From positions 1 through 44,326 of the forward strand of contig DASYCO010000060.1 in the NCBI GenBank assembly GCA_036500145.1: a stretch of DNA of 44,326 bases, given 5' to 3'. This document shows, in pieces, positions 15,565 through 23,451 of this stretch; within the stretch, counting starts at the first letter, position 1; each line of letters opens with the position of its first letter. A program made the translations under genes and the position numbers. Origin of the DNA: CAMAVH01 sp036500145 (GTDB lineage: Bacteria > Pseudomonadota > Alphaproteobacteria > SMXQ01). Below the pieces are notes generated by a model that was given only the letters and a program-made list of their open reading frames with translations, ran no database searches and had not been told where the DNA came from.

Positions 15565-16326
15565 ATGAAGCACATGACCACGCGCGTCCGCCACGAAACG
15601 CGCCAGCGCACGCTCACGATCAGCCGCATCGAGCGCCTGAACCCGCGCATGCTGCGCTTCGCCTTCACCTCGCCGGACCTCGGCGACTTCGTCAGCGCCG
15701 CCCATGACGACCACGTCAAGCTGGTCTTCCCGCATCCGCCAGGCACCGACGAGAACGCCAAGCCGCTGCGCCGCGACTTCACGCCGCGCGCCTACGACGC
15801 CGCAGCCGGGACGATGGTCATCGACTTCGCGCTCCACGAGAGCGGCCCCGCCACCCAATGGGCGACGGCGGCGCGCGTCGGCGAGACGCTCGACATCCGC
15901 GGCCCACGTGGCTCCAAGGTCGTGCCCGACGACTTCGACTGGTACCTGCTGATCGGCGACGAGACCGCCCTGCCCGCCATCGGCCGGCGCGTGGAGGAAC
16001 TGCGCGCCGGCGTGCCGGTGACGACCCTGGCGACCATCGCCGACGCCGGCGAGGCGCAGAGCTTCGACACGCGGGCCGCCTGGACGCCCCTTTGGGCGAC
16101 GCGGCCCGCAGGATCGAACGACGATGCCGCCCTGCTGCAGTCGGCGCTGGCCGGCTGGACGCCGCCGCCCGGCGACGGCTTCGTCTGGATCGCCGGCGAG
16201 GCCGCCCTGGCGCGTGCCTTGCGCGATCACTTCATCGACGAACGCGGCCACCCGAAGGACTGGGTCAAGGCCGCCGGCTACTGGCAGCGCGGCGACGCCG
16301 GCGGCCATGTCCATATCCGCGACTGA
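15565..16326 (+). CDS. Siderophore-interacting protein / NADPH ferric-chelate reductase (NfeF/YqjH-like)
   Basis: 253 residues from ATG 15565, with GAGGAA 6 nt upstream; an in-frame TTG at 15532 overlaps padR and has no better site. The FAD-binding barrel carries RDFTPRAYDAAAGTMVIDFALH (FAD motif R-x-Y-T/S-type), followed by GPATQWATAARVGETLDIRGPRG and the NADPH lobe with the C-terminal IAGEAALARALRDHF and GYWQRGDAGGH that typify the SIP family. These cytoplasmic enzymes reduce Fe(III)-siderophore complexes to release iron. Co-transcribed with the PadR regulator. Stops 6 nt before the convergent oxidoreductase. Confidence 0.92.
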   Translation: MKHMTTRVRHETRQRTLTISRIERLNPRMLRFAFTSPDLGDFVSAAHDDHVKLVFPHPPGTDENAKPLRRDFTPRAYDAAAGTMVIDFALHESGPATQWATAARVGETLDIRGPRGSKVVPDDFDWYLLIGDETALPAIGRRVEELRAGVPVTTLATIADAGEAQSFDTRAAWTPLWATRPAGSNDDAALLQSALAGWTPPPGDGFVWIAGEAALARALRDHFIDERGHPKDWVKAAGYWQRGDAGGHVHIRD

Positions 16327-16332
16327 GCGGCC

Positions 16333-17427
16333 TCACTTCTGGCGCGGCGACGTCAGCGCCGCGCCGGCCGCGACCATGTGGCCTGAACGCTGCGCCGTCA
16401 CGGCCTCCAGGAGAGTCCGCGCGGCGTTGCGCACTTCCTCCAGCAGCGCCGCATCGGCGTCGAGCGCCATGTGGCTCGTCGAATAGGGCTCCCAATAGCC
16501 GATGTAGCGGTCGAGCTCGGCCGCCGTGCCGGCCGGCACCAGATGCATGAAGCGCAGCCAGTCGGCGATGGCGCGGCGCAGGTTCTCCGCCCCTTCCACA
16601 TCGCCATGCACGACGACGGAGAAGGCCCGCCCCGCCAGATGGCGCGGATAGTCCCAGCCCGCCATCTCGATCTCCTTCGCCTTCTTCGCGTCCTTGCCGT
16701 GAGTGCTGGTCGGGTCCGGGTTGCCGCCGTCGGCGCAGACCAGGCGGTCGATCATCAGCTTCAGCGGCGACGAGGCCTGGTACCAGTTCACCGGCGTCAC
16801 GATCATCACGCCATGGGCTGCGACCCAGAGCGGATAGATGTCGTTCATCCAGTCCTGCGTCTGGCCGAGCGAATAGTTCGGATAGCAGGAACAAGGCCAG
16901 TGGCAGAGCGCCGGAGACGTCGAGAAGCAGGCCTTGCAGGGATGGATGTTGCGGCCGTATTCGGAGGCCAGCCGCGACAGGTCGAGGATCTCGACCTCCG
17001 CGCCGCCGCGCAGAATCTCGGCGGCGATCTCCGCCAGCCGGTAGGACTTCGACATCTCGCCCGGGCAGGTATGTTCCGAGCGCGACGAGCCGTTGACGAT
17101 AAGAATGCGCGCCGGCGCCGCCGCGTCGTCATGCCGGCGCTGCGCAGCCTCGATGGCCGCCTTGGCGGCAATCCAGTCCTCGGAGAGGTCGTAGTCCGGG
17201 TCGGCGTATCCGGGCCCCGCCTTGCGCGTGCGCGGGCTCTTGCGAGAATGGGCGTAGGCGTCCCAGGCCGCCTCCGTCACCTTCGCCAGCTCATCCTGCA
17301 AAGGGCCGAAGGCGGGATCGATGAACTGGGTGCGAAAGCGCGCCTTGAACGCGGCTTCGTCCAGGCGCGGGCTCGGCATGCCTTTGCGCGGCTGCGGCGC
17401 CTGCCCGCTCGTCGACGACTTGGCCAT
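16333..17427 (-). CDS. NAD(P)H-dependent oxidoreductase, flavodoxin fold with N-terminal extension
   Basis: 364 residues from ATG 17427 (AAGGAG 5 nt upstream). Residues 1-120 form an uncommon charged extension (FRTQFIDPAFGPLQDELAKV, DYDLSEDWIAAKAAIEAAQRRH). The flavodoxin-like domain begins ARILIVNGSSRSEHTCPGEMSKSYRLAE, the FMN phosphate loop, then a Cys-rich stretch HPCKACFSTSPALCHWPCSCYPN, and PVNWYQASSPLKLMIDRLVC, typical of the NADPH-dependent FMN reductase/WrbA-like group. Probably a cytoplasmic FMN reductase or quinone/nitro reductase. The six cysteines within about 25 residues could bind metal or form disulphides. Divergent from the winged-helix gene at 17788; the dyad at 17621-17635 lies between. 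Confidence 0.85.
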   Translation of the reverse strand: MAKSSTSGQAPQPRKGMPSPRLDEAAFKARFRTQFIDPAFGPLQDELAKVTEAAWDAYAHSRKSPRTRKAGPGYADPDYDLSEDWIAAKAAIEAAQRRHDDAAAPARILIVNGSSRSEHTCPGEMSKSYRLAEIAAEILRGGAEVEILDLSRLASEYGRNIHPCKACFSTSPALCHWPCSCYPNYSLGQTQDWMNDIYPLWVAAHGVMIVTPVNWYQASSPLKLMIDRLVCADGGNPDPTSTHGKDAKKAKEIEMAGWDYPRHLAGRAFSVVVHGDVEGAENLRRAIADWLRFMHLVPAGTAAELDRYIGYWEPYSTSHMALDADAALLEEVRNAARTLLEAVTAQRSGHMVAAGAALTSPRQK

Positions 17428-17787
17428 CTCGGCTCCTTCCATTTGCGATCCCAGATGGCCAACGGTCCGCCGCGGGATTTGTGACGCGCCGCGCTTAAAC
17501 CTGCCCTCGCCGCCGCTGGAACCCCGAGGTCCGGCGGTCTTTACGTTTGAAATTCCTCGGATATCCGCCCTGCAATGGCCGGAAACCCTGTGTCTGGACG
17601 CAGGCCGCCGCCGCAGATAGGACGAAACATTCGTCTTTTTTCGCCAACCCGGGTTTGCGCTACTAGACTTCGTGACAGCGGCCCGTCCCCCAAGAACAAT
17701 CAAAAGCCGCCGACAGGAACTTCACGAATCGCAGCGCGGCCGAGATGCCTGTGCATCCGCATTTCCGGCAGCGACGAGGAGGCGACC
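17428..17787. other. 360-nt divergent intergenic region between oxidoreductase and winged-helix regulator
   Basis: No coding potential is apparent. It holds the dyad GACGAAACATTCGTC (17621-17635), a GC-rich 10-bp palindrome CGGATATCCG (17558-17567), and the ribosome site GAGGAGG just before 17788. Otherwise I see nothing distinctive. Confidence 0.6.
17621..17635. promoter_or_regulatory. Inverted-repeat operator candidate (site C) GACGAA-N3-TTCGTC
   Basis: Perfect 6-bp arms with a 3-nt spacer, followed on the plus strand by a T-run (17636-17641). It lies 153 nt before the winged-helix start and 194 nt before the divergent oxidoreductase start. It is the best match to the consensus shared with 22239-22253 and 18229-18243, next to the regulator that may recognise it, so autoregulation is plausible. 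Confidence 0.6.
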
Positions 17788-18198
17788 ATGAACGTCATTG
17801 CAGCCCCGATCCGGCCGGCGCCAGCGCCGGAAGGCGCCGCCCCCGGCTCGATAAACCCCTACCTGGCCTTCGCGGAATTCCGCATCGCCAAGCATCGCGC
17901 CAAGCCGACCAGCGAGACCTTCCGCTTCTTCCGCCAGACGGTGCATCACAGCATCCTGTGGATGATCGTCATGCGCGGCCACTACGTCGGCCACCTGCCG
18001 AGCCTGAAGGACTGCATACACGAGGTGCGCATCTCCAAGGACACGGTGCGCAAGATCATCAACGACGCGAACGCCAGGGGCTATCTCGAATGGCGCGTGG
18101 CGCCGCACGACGGACGCATCAAGCTCGTCGCGCCGACGATGGCCTGCATCGCCGAGTTCGAGGCGCTCGTCGACAATTACTCGAAGCTGCTCGGCTGA
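17788..18198 (+). CDS. Small winged-helix (MarR-like) transcriptional regulator, copy 2
   Basis: 136 residues from ATG 17788 with GAGGAGG upstream. After a Pro/Ala-rich N-terminus, NPYLAFAEFRIAKHRAKPTSETFRFFRQTVHHSILWMIVMRGHY matches the regulator at 7112 closely, followed by the HTH SLKDCIHEVRISKDTVRKIINDANARGYLE and a wing APHDGRIKLVAP with MarR-like D-x-R-x-K. The last helix (CIAEFEALVDNYSKLL) probably contributes to dimerisation. It lies upstream of the amidohydrolase-GMC operon, with GACGAA-type dyads on both sides (17621 and 18229). I infer a repressor of the neighbouring catabolic genes, possibly autoregulated. Confidence 0.82.
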   Translation: MNVIAAPIRPAPAPEGAAPGSINPYLAFAEFRIAKHRAKPTSETFRFFRQTVHHSILWMIVMRGHYVGHLPSLKDCIHEVRISKDTVRKIINDANARGYLEWRVAPHDGRIKLVAPTMACIAEFEALVDNYSKLLG

Positions 18199-18228
18199 AG
18201 GCACGCGCCGTATCGCCGCGCGGAAACC

Positions 18229-18243
18229 GACGAATCTTTCGCC
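18229..18243. promoter_or_regulatory. Inverted-repeat operator candidate (site E) upstream of amidohydrolase
   Basis: GACGAATCTTTCGCC has the 6-3-6 geometry of the dyads at 17621 and 22239, with one mismatch in the right arm. It lies 90 nt upstream of the amidohydrolase ATG and 31 nt after the winged-helix stop. The 134-nt gap shows no terminator. Confidence 0.5.
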
Positions 18244-18332
18244 CCATCTCGCCTTGACGAACGAGGGCCGAAACGTCGAAATAGCCTGTAAATACTGATG
18301 AAAAATCAGACGGCTTTCAGGGAGAACGCGCC

Positions 18333-19382
18333 ATGCGCACCATCGATTCCGATGCCCACGTCATCGAAACGGCCCGCACCTTCGCATATATGCAGGAGCA
18401 TGATCCCAAGAACGCGCCGCTCGTCCTGACGCAGACGGCGGGCACGCCGCGCAAGAACAATTCAGGCGGCCTCCACAAGGAACATTGGCTGATCGACAAC
18501 CGCAGCATTCCCAAGGACAAGATCGTCGACAATGCGACGTCGGAATCGGCGCGGGAGATGACGGACATCGCCGCCCGCCTCAAGCACATGGACGAGCTGG
18601 AAGTCGACGTCCAGGTGCTCTATCCCACGATGTTCCTTCGCCCGCTGACGGAACGCCCCGAAATCGCGACGGGCCTGGCGCAGAGCTACAATCGCTGGCT
18701 CGGCGAGATCTGGCGGCAAGGCCAGGGCCGCCTGCGCTGGGTGGCGATCCCGCCGCTGCTCGAGATGGACCGGGTGCGCGACGAACTCGCCTGGGCCAAG
18801 GACCACGGCGCCTGCGGCATCTTCCTGAACGGCATGGAATTCAACAAATCCCTGTCGAACCCCTATTTCTTCCCGCTTTACGAAGCGGCGCAGGAACTGG
18901 ACCTCGCCCTCTGCCTGCATGCCGGCATCAACAGCTTCACCGTGAACGACCTGTTCATCGACGACGCCTTCATGAAGTTCAAGCTCTCCATCGTCGGGGC
19001 CTTCCACAACCTCGTCATGCAGGGCATACCGCAGAAATTCCCCAAGGCGCGCTGGGGCTTCATCGAGGTCAGCGCGCAATGGGTGCCTTACGCCTTGAAG
19101 GACCTGAAGCATCGCCTGATGCGGGCCGGCAAGCGCATGCCGAAGAACCTCCTCAAGGAATGCAACATGTACGTCGCCTGCGAAGTGAATGACGACCTTG
19201 AGATGATCCTGCCCTATGCGGGAGAGGACAACCTCGTCATCGGCACCGACTACGGCCATTCCGACAGCTCGACCGAGATCGAGGCCCTGCGCCTGCTGAG
19301 GAACGGCGCGCGCATCCCCGCCACGGCAATCGACAAGATCCTCGGCGACAATCCGAAGGCGCTCTACGGCCTCGCGAACTGA
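18333..19382 (+). CDS. Amidohydrolase-2 family protein (ACMSD-like metal-dependent hydrolase/decarboxylase)
   Basis: 349 residues. Metal ligands appear as D-x-H at the first strand (DSDAHVIE, D7/H9), a His in LCLHAG near residue 195 and an Asp in GTDYGHSD near 305, the amidohydrolase-2 pattern of a TIM barrel with one metal. Relatives decarboxylate or hydrolyse aromatic-ring products (ACMSD, gamma-resorcylate decarboxylase, 2-pyrone-4,6-dicarboxylate lactonase) and others are uncharacterised. AGGGAG lies 8 nt before the ATG. The next gene, a GMC oxidoreductase, starts 14 nt after the stop, so the two form an operon, presumably working on the same or successive compounds. Substrate not determinable here. 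Confidence 0.88.
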   Translation: MRTIDSDAHVIETARTFAYMQEHDPKNAPLVLTQTAGTPRKNNSGGLHKEHWLIDNRSIPKDKIVDNATSESAREMTDIAARLKHMDELEVDVQVLYPTMFLRPLTERPEIATGLAQSYNRWLGEIWRQGQGRLRWVAIPPLLEMDRVRDELAWAKDHGACGIFLNGMEFNKSLSNPYFFPLYEAAQELDLALCLHAGINSFTVNDLFIDDAFMKFKLSIVGAFHNLVMQGIPQKFPKARWGFIEVSAQWVPYALKDLKHRLMRAGKRMPKNLLKECNMYVACEVNDDLEMILPYAGEDNLVIGTDYGHSDSSTEIEALRLLRNGARIPATAIDKILGDNPKALYGLAN

Positions 19383-19396
19383 CGGCCGCGCGCGCG

Positions 19397-21049
19397 ATGT
19401 CGAAATCGTACGACTACATCATCGTCGGCGCGGGCTCGGCGGGCTGCGTGCTGGCCAACCGCCTGACGGAAGCGCCAGACGTCCGCGTCCTGCTCGTGGA
19501 AGCCGGCGGGCCCGACCGCGACCCCTTCATCCACATCCCGGTCGGCATCGGCAAGATCGGGCTCAACAAGATCCGCGGCGAGCGCGTCCACGACTGGGGC
19601 TACGAGACGGAACCCGAAGAGCGCCTCGGCGGGCGCGTCATCGACGCGCGGCGCGGCAAGGTGATCGGCGGCTCGTCGTCGATCAACGTCATGGCCTATG
19701 TCCGCGGCAACCCCGGCGATTACGACAGCTGGGCGCGGAATGGGGCGGCAGGATGGTCCTACGCGGACGTGCTGCCCTACTTCAAGCGCTGCGAGACCTT
19801 CGAGGACGGCGAGAGCAAATGGCGTGGCGGCTCGGGCCCCTTGGGCGTGACCTGGGCCAAGACGCCGGACCCGCTGTTTCCCGCCATCATCGAGGGTGCC
19901 CGCGAAGCCGGCCTGCCGGTCACGGACGACTACAACGGCCGCCAGCAGGAAGGGTTCGGCCGCAGCCAGATGACGATCTGGAAAGGCCGGCGATCGAGCG
20001 CCGCGGTGGCGTTCCTGCGGCCCGCCATGCGCCGCGGCAACCTCACGGTCCTGACCAGGGCGCTGACGACCCGCGTGCTGATCGAAGGGTCGCGCGCCGT
20101 CGGCATCGAGTACCTCAAGGACGGCAAGATCGAGCGCGCCCATGCGGAGCGCGAGGTCATCCTGTCCGGCGGCGTGTTCAATTCGCCGCAATTGCTCATG
20201 CTGTCGGGCATCGGCGACGCCGGCCATCTCCGCCAGTTCGGCATTGAATTGAAAGTCCATGCGCCGCGCGTCGGGCAGAATCTGCAGGACCATCCCGCCA
20301 CGGCCCTGCGCTGGTCGCGCCCCGTGCCCGGCACGTTCCATGGCGAGATGCGCACCGACCGGATGATCTTCAACCTGCTGCGCGGCTACTTCCTGCGCAG
20401 CGGCCCGGCGACCTATCTGCCGGGCGGCACCTTCGCCTTCATCAAGACGCAGCCGCACTTCGACCGGCCCGACATCCAGTTTCTGGTGCCCGCCGCGCCC
20501 CCCAATGTCCACCTCTGGTTTCCCGGCATCGTGCCCGCCTACGCCGACGGCTTCGGCATGCGGCCCTGCCTGCTGCGCCCGAAGAGCCGCGGCGAACTGC
20601 TGCTGCGCTCGGCGGACCCTGCCGCGCCGATTCGCATTCTGCAGAATTTCTTCGCCGATCCAGACGATCTCGACACCCTGCGCGACGGCTGCAAGATCGG
20701 CCGCGAGGTCATTCGTCAAGCCGCGCTCACGCCCTACCGGGGCGCGGAATTGGCGCCGGGGCCCGACGTGACCAGCGACCAGGACTGGAATCGCTGGATC
20801 CTGAAGACCGTCACCACGGCCAGCCATCCGTCCTGCACCTGCGCCATGGGCGACGAGCCCGACTCCGTTCTCGATTCGCAATTGCGCGTGCGCGGCGTCG
20901 AGGGCCTGCGCGTCGTCGACGCCTCCGCCATGCCGGAAGTGACCTCGGGCAACATCAACGCCTGCGTGCTGATGCTGGCCGAGAAAGCCTCGGACATGAT
21001 CCGCGGCCTGCCGCCGCTGCCCGCCGTCGCCGATCCCCTGGCCCCATGA
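19397..21049 (+). CDS. GMC oxidoreductase (choline/alcohol dehydrogenase-like flavoprotein)
   Basis: 550 residues. The FAD-binding motif YIIVGAGSAGCVLANRLTE starts at residue 7, then VEAGGPDRDPFIHIP, the GMC signature 1 (RGKVIGGSSSINVMAYVRG), and signature 2 (VILSGGVFNSPQLLMLSGIG). The C-terminal catalytic histidine is in SHPSCTCAMG near residue 476, followed by GLRVVDASAMPEVTSGNINACVLMLAEKASDMI. The family oxidises alcohols to aldehydes or ketones. It shares an operon with the amidohydrolase. The stop codon overlaps the A-run next to a hairpin (21054-21077) which ends this and the convergent TctC transcript. Confidence 0.94.
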   Translation: MSKSYDYIIVGAGSAGCVLANRLTEAPDVRVLLVEAGGPDRDPFIHIPVGIGKIGLNKIRGERVHDWGYETEPEERLGGRVIDARRGKVIGGSSSINVMAYVRGNPGDYDSWARNGAAGWSYADVLPYFKRCETFEDGESKWRGGSGPLGVTWAKTPDPLFPAIIEGAREAGLPVTDDYNGRQQEGFGRSQMTIWKGRRSSAAVAFLRPAMRRGNLTVLTRALTTRVLIEGSRAVGIEYLKDGKIERAHAEREVILSGGVFNSPQLLMLSGIGDAGHLRQFGIELKVHAPRVGQNLQDHPATALRWSRPVPGTFHGEMRTDRMIFNLLRGYFLRSGPATYLPGGTFAFIKTQPHFDRPDIQFLVPAAPPNVHLWFPGIVPAYADGFGMRPCLLRPKSRGELLLRSADPAAPIRILQNFFADPDDLDTLRDGCKIGREVIRQAALTPYRGAELAPGPDVTSDQDWNRWILKTVTTASHPSCTCAMGDEPDSVLDSQLRVRGVEGLRVVDASAMPEVTSGNINACVLMLAEKASDMIRGLPPLPAVADPLAP

Positions 21050-21077
21050 AAAAGCGGCCGGAAAGGCTTCCGGCCGC
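21049..21077 (-). terminator. Intrinsic terminator between GMC oxidoreductase and convergent TctC gene
   Basis: GCGGCCGGAA (21054-21063) pairs perfectly over 10 bp with TTCCGGCCGC (21068-21077) around an AGGC loop. On the minus strand the hairpin is followed by TTTTT, so it is a classical terminator for the TctC gene (stop at 21107); it could also slow plus-strand transcription. Confidence 0.8.
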
Positions 21078-21106
21078 GTTCTCGCGGCGCCAAGACGGAT
21101 CGCGCG

Positions 21107-22156
21107 CTATTTCTTGCTGACGTCCATCACTTCCTTGATGCGCTCGACGACGGCCGGCGGCGTGGCATAGGCCTGGCGAATGAGGTCTTCGACTTCCTTC
21201 GCCGTCACCAGCTCGATCTCCATCTTGCCCCGCTCGGCGTCCGCCAGCAGCGCCGGCGACTTGACCGCCGCCTCGAAGGCCGCACGCAGCGCCGCCAGGC
21301 GGTCCGCCGGCAGGGCGGGCGGCGCCAGGAACGGCCGGCCGAGCACGTCGCGGGCGAACAGGAGATTCATCGCCTGGCGCTGCTCGTCGTTCTGCGCCAG
21401 CACCGTCACCAGCGGCACGTTCGGCAGTTCTGGGTGCGGCGTGCTGCGGGTCTGGAACAGAAGATTGAGCTTCTTGTCGGTGATCCAGTCGGGATGGGAC
21501 GTGTTGATGCCGTTCCACGTCCAGTAGATGCCCTCGATCTCGCCGCGCTCGAGCGCCAGCGCCGCGTTCGTCGCGCCCTTGTAGCCCGAGATCAGCTTGA
21601 TCTTCGTGCCGAGAAGCCCGTTCAGCGCATGGGTGATGACCTCGGAATCCGCGCCGGCGCCGGTGCCGGCCAGCAGCAGCTCCTTCGTCATCAGGTCCTG
21701 GGCCGTCTTGACCTTCGACGTGTGCCAGGAAACGTACATGGTCGTCTCCTTGCTCATGCTGCCCAGCCAATTGAACTTGAGCGGATCGAATTCGACGGTG
21801 GTGTTGCCGAGAAGCGGCTCGAACGGAATCCCGCGGCTGATGGTGCCGAGCGTCGTGCCGTCGCGCGGCGCGGAATTGTAGAGATAGCGCGTCGCCGTCA
21901 GCCCGCCGGCGCCGACCATGTTCTTGACGATGATGGTGGGCTTGCCGGGGATGTCTTCCGGCATGTAGCGCGCGAGCACGCGCGCATAGGTGTCGTAGCT
22001 GCTGCCGGCATCCGAGTAGACGATCAACGTGACGTTCTTGCCGCGAAAAAACTCCTCGACCGTCTGCGCCGCCGCAGGACGGACGCTTGCGGAAACGATG
22101 CAGAGGCTTGCGCAGCCAAGCGCGAGCCCATGCCAGGCGTTCTGCCATTTGGACAT
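21107..22156 (-). CDS. Tripartite tricarboxylate transporter substrate-binding protein (TctC/Bug family)
   Basis: 349 residues from ATG 22156, preceded by an excellent GGAGGT; a longer frame upstream would place the signal peptide internally. The signal peptide is MSKWQNAWHGLALGCASLCI with cleavage near RPAAA-QTVEEF. The ligand loop reads IVYSDAGSSYDTYAR, which keeps the Asp but has Ser-Ser in place of Gly-Gly, then EDIPGKPTIIVKNMVGAGG and PRDGTTLGTI. It stands alone, convergent with the GMC gene and divergent from purU. A GACGAA-N3-TTCGTC dyad (22239-22253) lies 83 nt upstream, suggesting control by one of the winged-helix regulators. It may bring in the substrate of the amidohydrolase-GMC pair. 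Confidence 0.92.
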   Translation of the reverse strand: MSKWQNAWHGLALGCASLCIVSASVRPAAAQTVEEFFRGKNVTLIVYSDAGSSYDTYARVLARYMPEDIPGKPTIIVKNMVGAGGLTATRYLYNSAPRDGTTLGTISRGIPFEPLLGNTTVEFDPLKFNWLGSMSKETTMYVSWHTSKVKTAQDLMTKELLLAGTGAGADSEVITHALNGLLGTKIKLISGYKGATNAALALERGEIEGIYWTWNGINTSHPDWITDKKLNLLFQTRSTPHPELPNVPLVTVLAQNDEQRQAMNLLFARDVLGRPFLAPPALPADRLAALRAAFEAAVKSPALLADAERGKMEIELVTAKEVEDLIRQAYATPPAVVERIKEVMDVSKK

Positions 22157-22238
22157 TGTGACCTCCCTTGTCCGTTCTGTGACCGACTGACGCGGACTTA
22201 GAACGAACCAATCATGCGCCGACGAGGACGCGAAAAAA

Positions 22239-22253
22239 GACGAACTTTTCGTC
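22239..22253. promoter_or_regulatory. Inverted-repeat operator candidate (site B) upstream of TctC gene
   Basis: GACGAACTTTTCGTC has perfect 6-bp arms and a 3-nt centre, flanked by an A-run on the left (22233-22238) and CCTTTT on the right. It lies 83 nt upstream of the TctC ATG and matches sites at 17621 and 18229 in spacing and sequence. Confidence 0.6.
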
Positions 22254-22345
22254 CCTTTTCCCGCTGCGGGAGTGGGCACGGGAAACGGCGGCGGATCTTG
22301 CAGACCGCCATCGGGCCCAAGTGACGCCGGCAAGGAGATATGTAT

Positions 22346-22366
22346 TAACTTATTGAAAATAAGTTA
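22346..22366. promoter_or_regulatory. AT-rich 9-bp dyad TAACTTATT-N3-AATAAGTTA upstream of purU
   Basis: Perfect 9-bp arms around GAA in an otherwise GC-rich region, 194 nt upstream of purU and 190 nt upstream of the divergent TctC gene. It could be an operator for a regulator of a family not identified here, or part of an AT-rich promoter. No T-run follows that would favour a terminator, though TTATTTTC immediately follows on the plus strand. Confidence 0.4.
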
Positions 22367-22559
22367 TTTTCTAGAACATTTCGCCGTTCGCGGACGCGCA
22401 GGATTAAGAATGCCGGGATGCGGTTTTCTATAACCGGATGAAAGCGCAATTCCGTAGTATCCCCCTCCGCGATCCGCCACGTCGGCGCCGCCGCCGATCC
22501 CACGACATCAATGAACGGGCTGCCGGGACGGCAGGCCGGACAACGGAAGACCAGCAGTC

Positions 22560-23414
22560 ATGTCCATGCACATCCTGACGATCACCTGCCCCGACCGGGC
22601 GGGCATCGTCGCCGCCGTCACCAGCTTCCTGTCCGAGCAGGGCGCCTTCATCACCGAGGCGGCGCAGTTCGGCGACCCCGTCTCGGCGCGCTTCTTCCAG
22701 CGCATCGTGTTTCGCGTCGAGAACGGCGCCGGCGCGCCGGCCGCCTTCGCCAAGGCCTTCGCGCCGATCGTCGCCAAGTTCGAGATGAAGTGGACGCTGC
22801 ACGAAGCCGGCCACAAGGACCGCGTGCTGATCGCCGTCTCGAAGTTCGGCCATTGCCTGAACGACCTGCTGCACCGCTACCGCACCGGCGCGCTGCCGGT
22901 CGAGGTCGTCGGCGTCGTGTCGAACCATGAGGACATGCGCGGCATCGTCGAATGGCACGGCGTGCCCTACCACCACTTCCCGATCGACGCCGCCGCGAAG
23001 AAGTCCGAGCAGGAAGGCCGCTGGCTCTCGCTGATCGACGAGCTGAAGGTCGACCTCGTGGTCCTCGCGCGCTACATGCAGATCCTGTCGGAGGACGCCT
23101 GCCAGCGCCTGTCGGGGCGCTGCATCAACATCCACCATTCCTTCCTGCCGAGCTTCCGCGGCGCCCGGCCCTACCACCAGGCCCACACGCGCGGCGTGAA
23201 GATCATCGGCGCCACGGCCCATTACGTGACGCCGATGCTCGACGAAGGCCCGATCATCGAGCAGGCCGTCGAGCGCGTCGACCATGGCCGCACGCCCGAC
23301 GACCTCATCGAGGTCGGTCGCGACATCGAGGCCGTGGTGCTGGCGCGCGCGGTGCAATACCACATCGAGCGGCGCGTCCTGCTCAACGGCAACAAGACGG
23401 TCGTATTCAGGTAG
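22560..23414 (+). CDS. purU: Formyltetrahydrofolate deformylase PurU
   Basis: 284 residues, the usual length. An N-terminal ACT domain (about 4-85; LTITCPDRAGIVAAVTSFLSEQG) precedes the formyl-transferase fold: DRVLIAVSKFGHCLNDLL, the catalytic Asn-His region NIHHSFLPSFRGARPY (near residue 190), and GATAHYVTPMLDEGPII with the catalytic Asp near 227. PurU hydrolyses 10-formyl-THF to THF and formate, balancing one-carbon pools; in many bacteria it supports demethylation of N-methyl or O-methyl compounds. Both ATG 22560 and ATG 22566 are possible starts. It is convergent with the MetE-like gene, with a shared bidirectional terminator between them. Confidence 0.95.
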   Translation: MSMHILTITCPDRAGIVAAVTSFLSEQGAFITEAAQFGDPVSARFFQRIVFRVENGAGAPAAFAKAFAPIVAKFEMKWTLHEAGHKDRVLIAVSKFGHCLNDLLHRYRTGALPVEVVGVVSNHEDMRGIVEWHGVPYHHFPIDAAAKKSEQEGRWLSLIDELKVDLVVLARYMQILSEDACQRLSGRCINIHHSFLPSFRGARPYHQAHTRGVKIIGATAHYVTPMLDEGPIIEQAVERVDHGRTPDDLIEVGRDIEAVVLARAVQYHIERRVLLNGNKTVVFR

Positions 23415-23451
23415 GCGTCTTCAGGTCGCCAGTTTCATCAGGCCAAAAACG

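Larger units (their letters stand above)
22157..22559. other. 403-nt divergent intergenic region between TctC gene and purU
   Basis: No gene seen. It contains the GACGAA-type dyad (22239-22253) nearer the TctC start and an AT-rich hairpin-capable dyad (22346-22366) nearer purU. The rest is GC-rich and unremarkable; promoters for both genes must lie here. Confidence 0.6.

Noticed and set aside
19364..20881. 505-residue minus-strand frame antisense to GMC oxidoreductase
   Set aside because: GMC protein has all motifs on the plus strand; the minus frame is His/Arg/Ala-rich.
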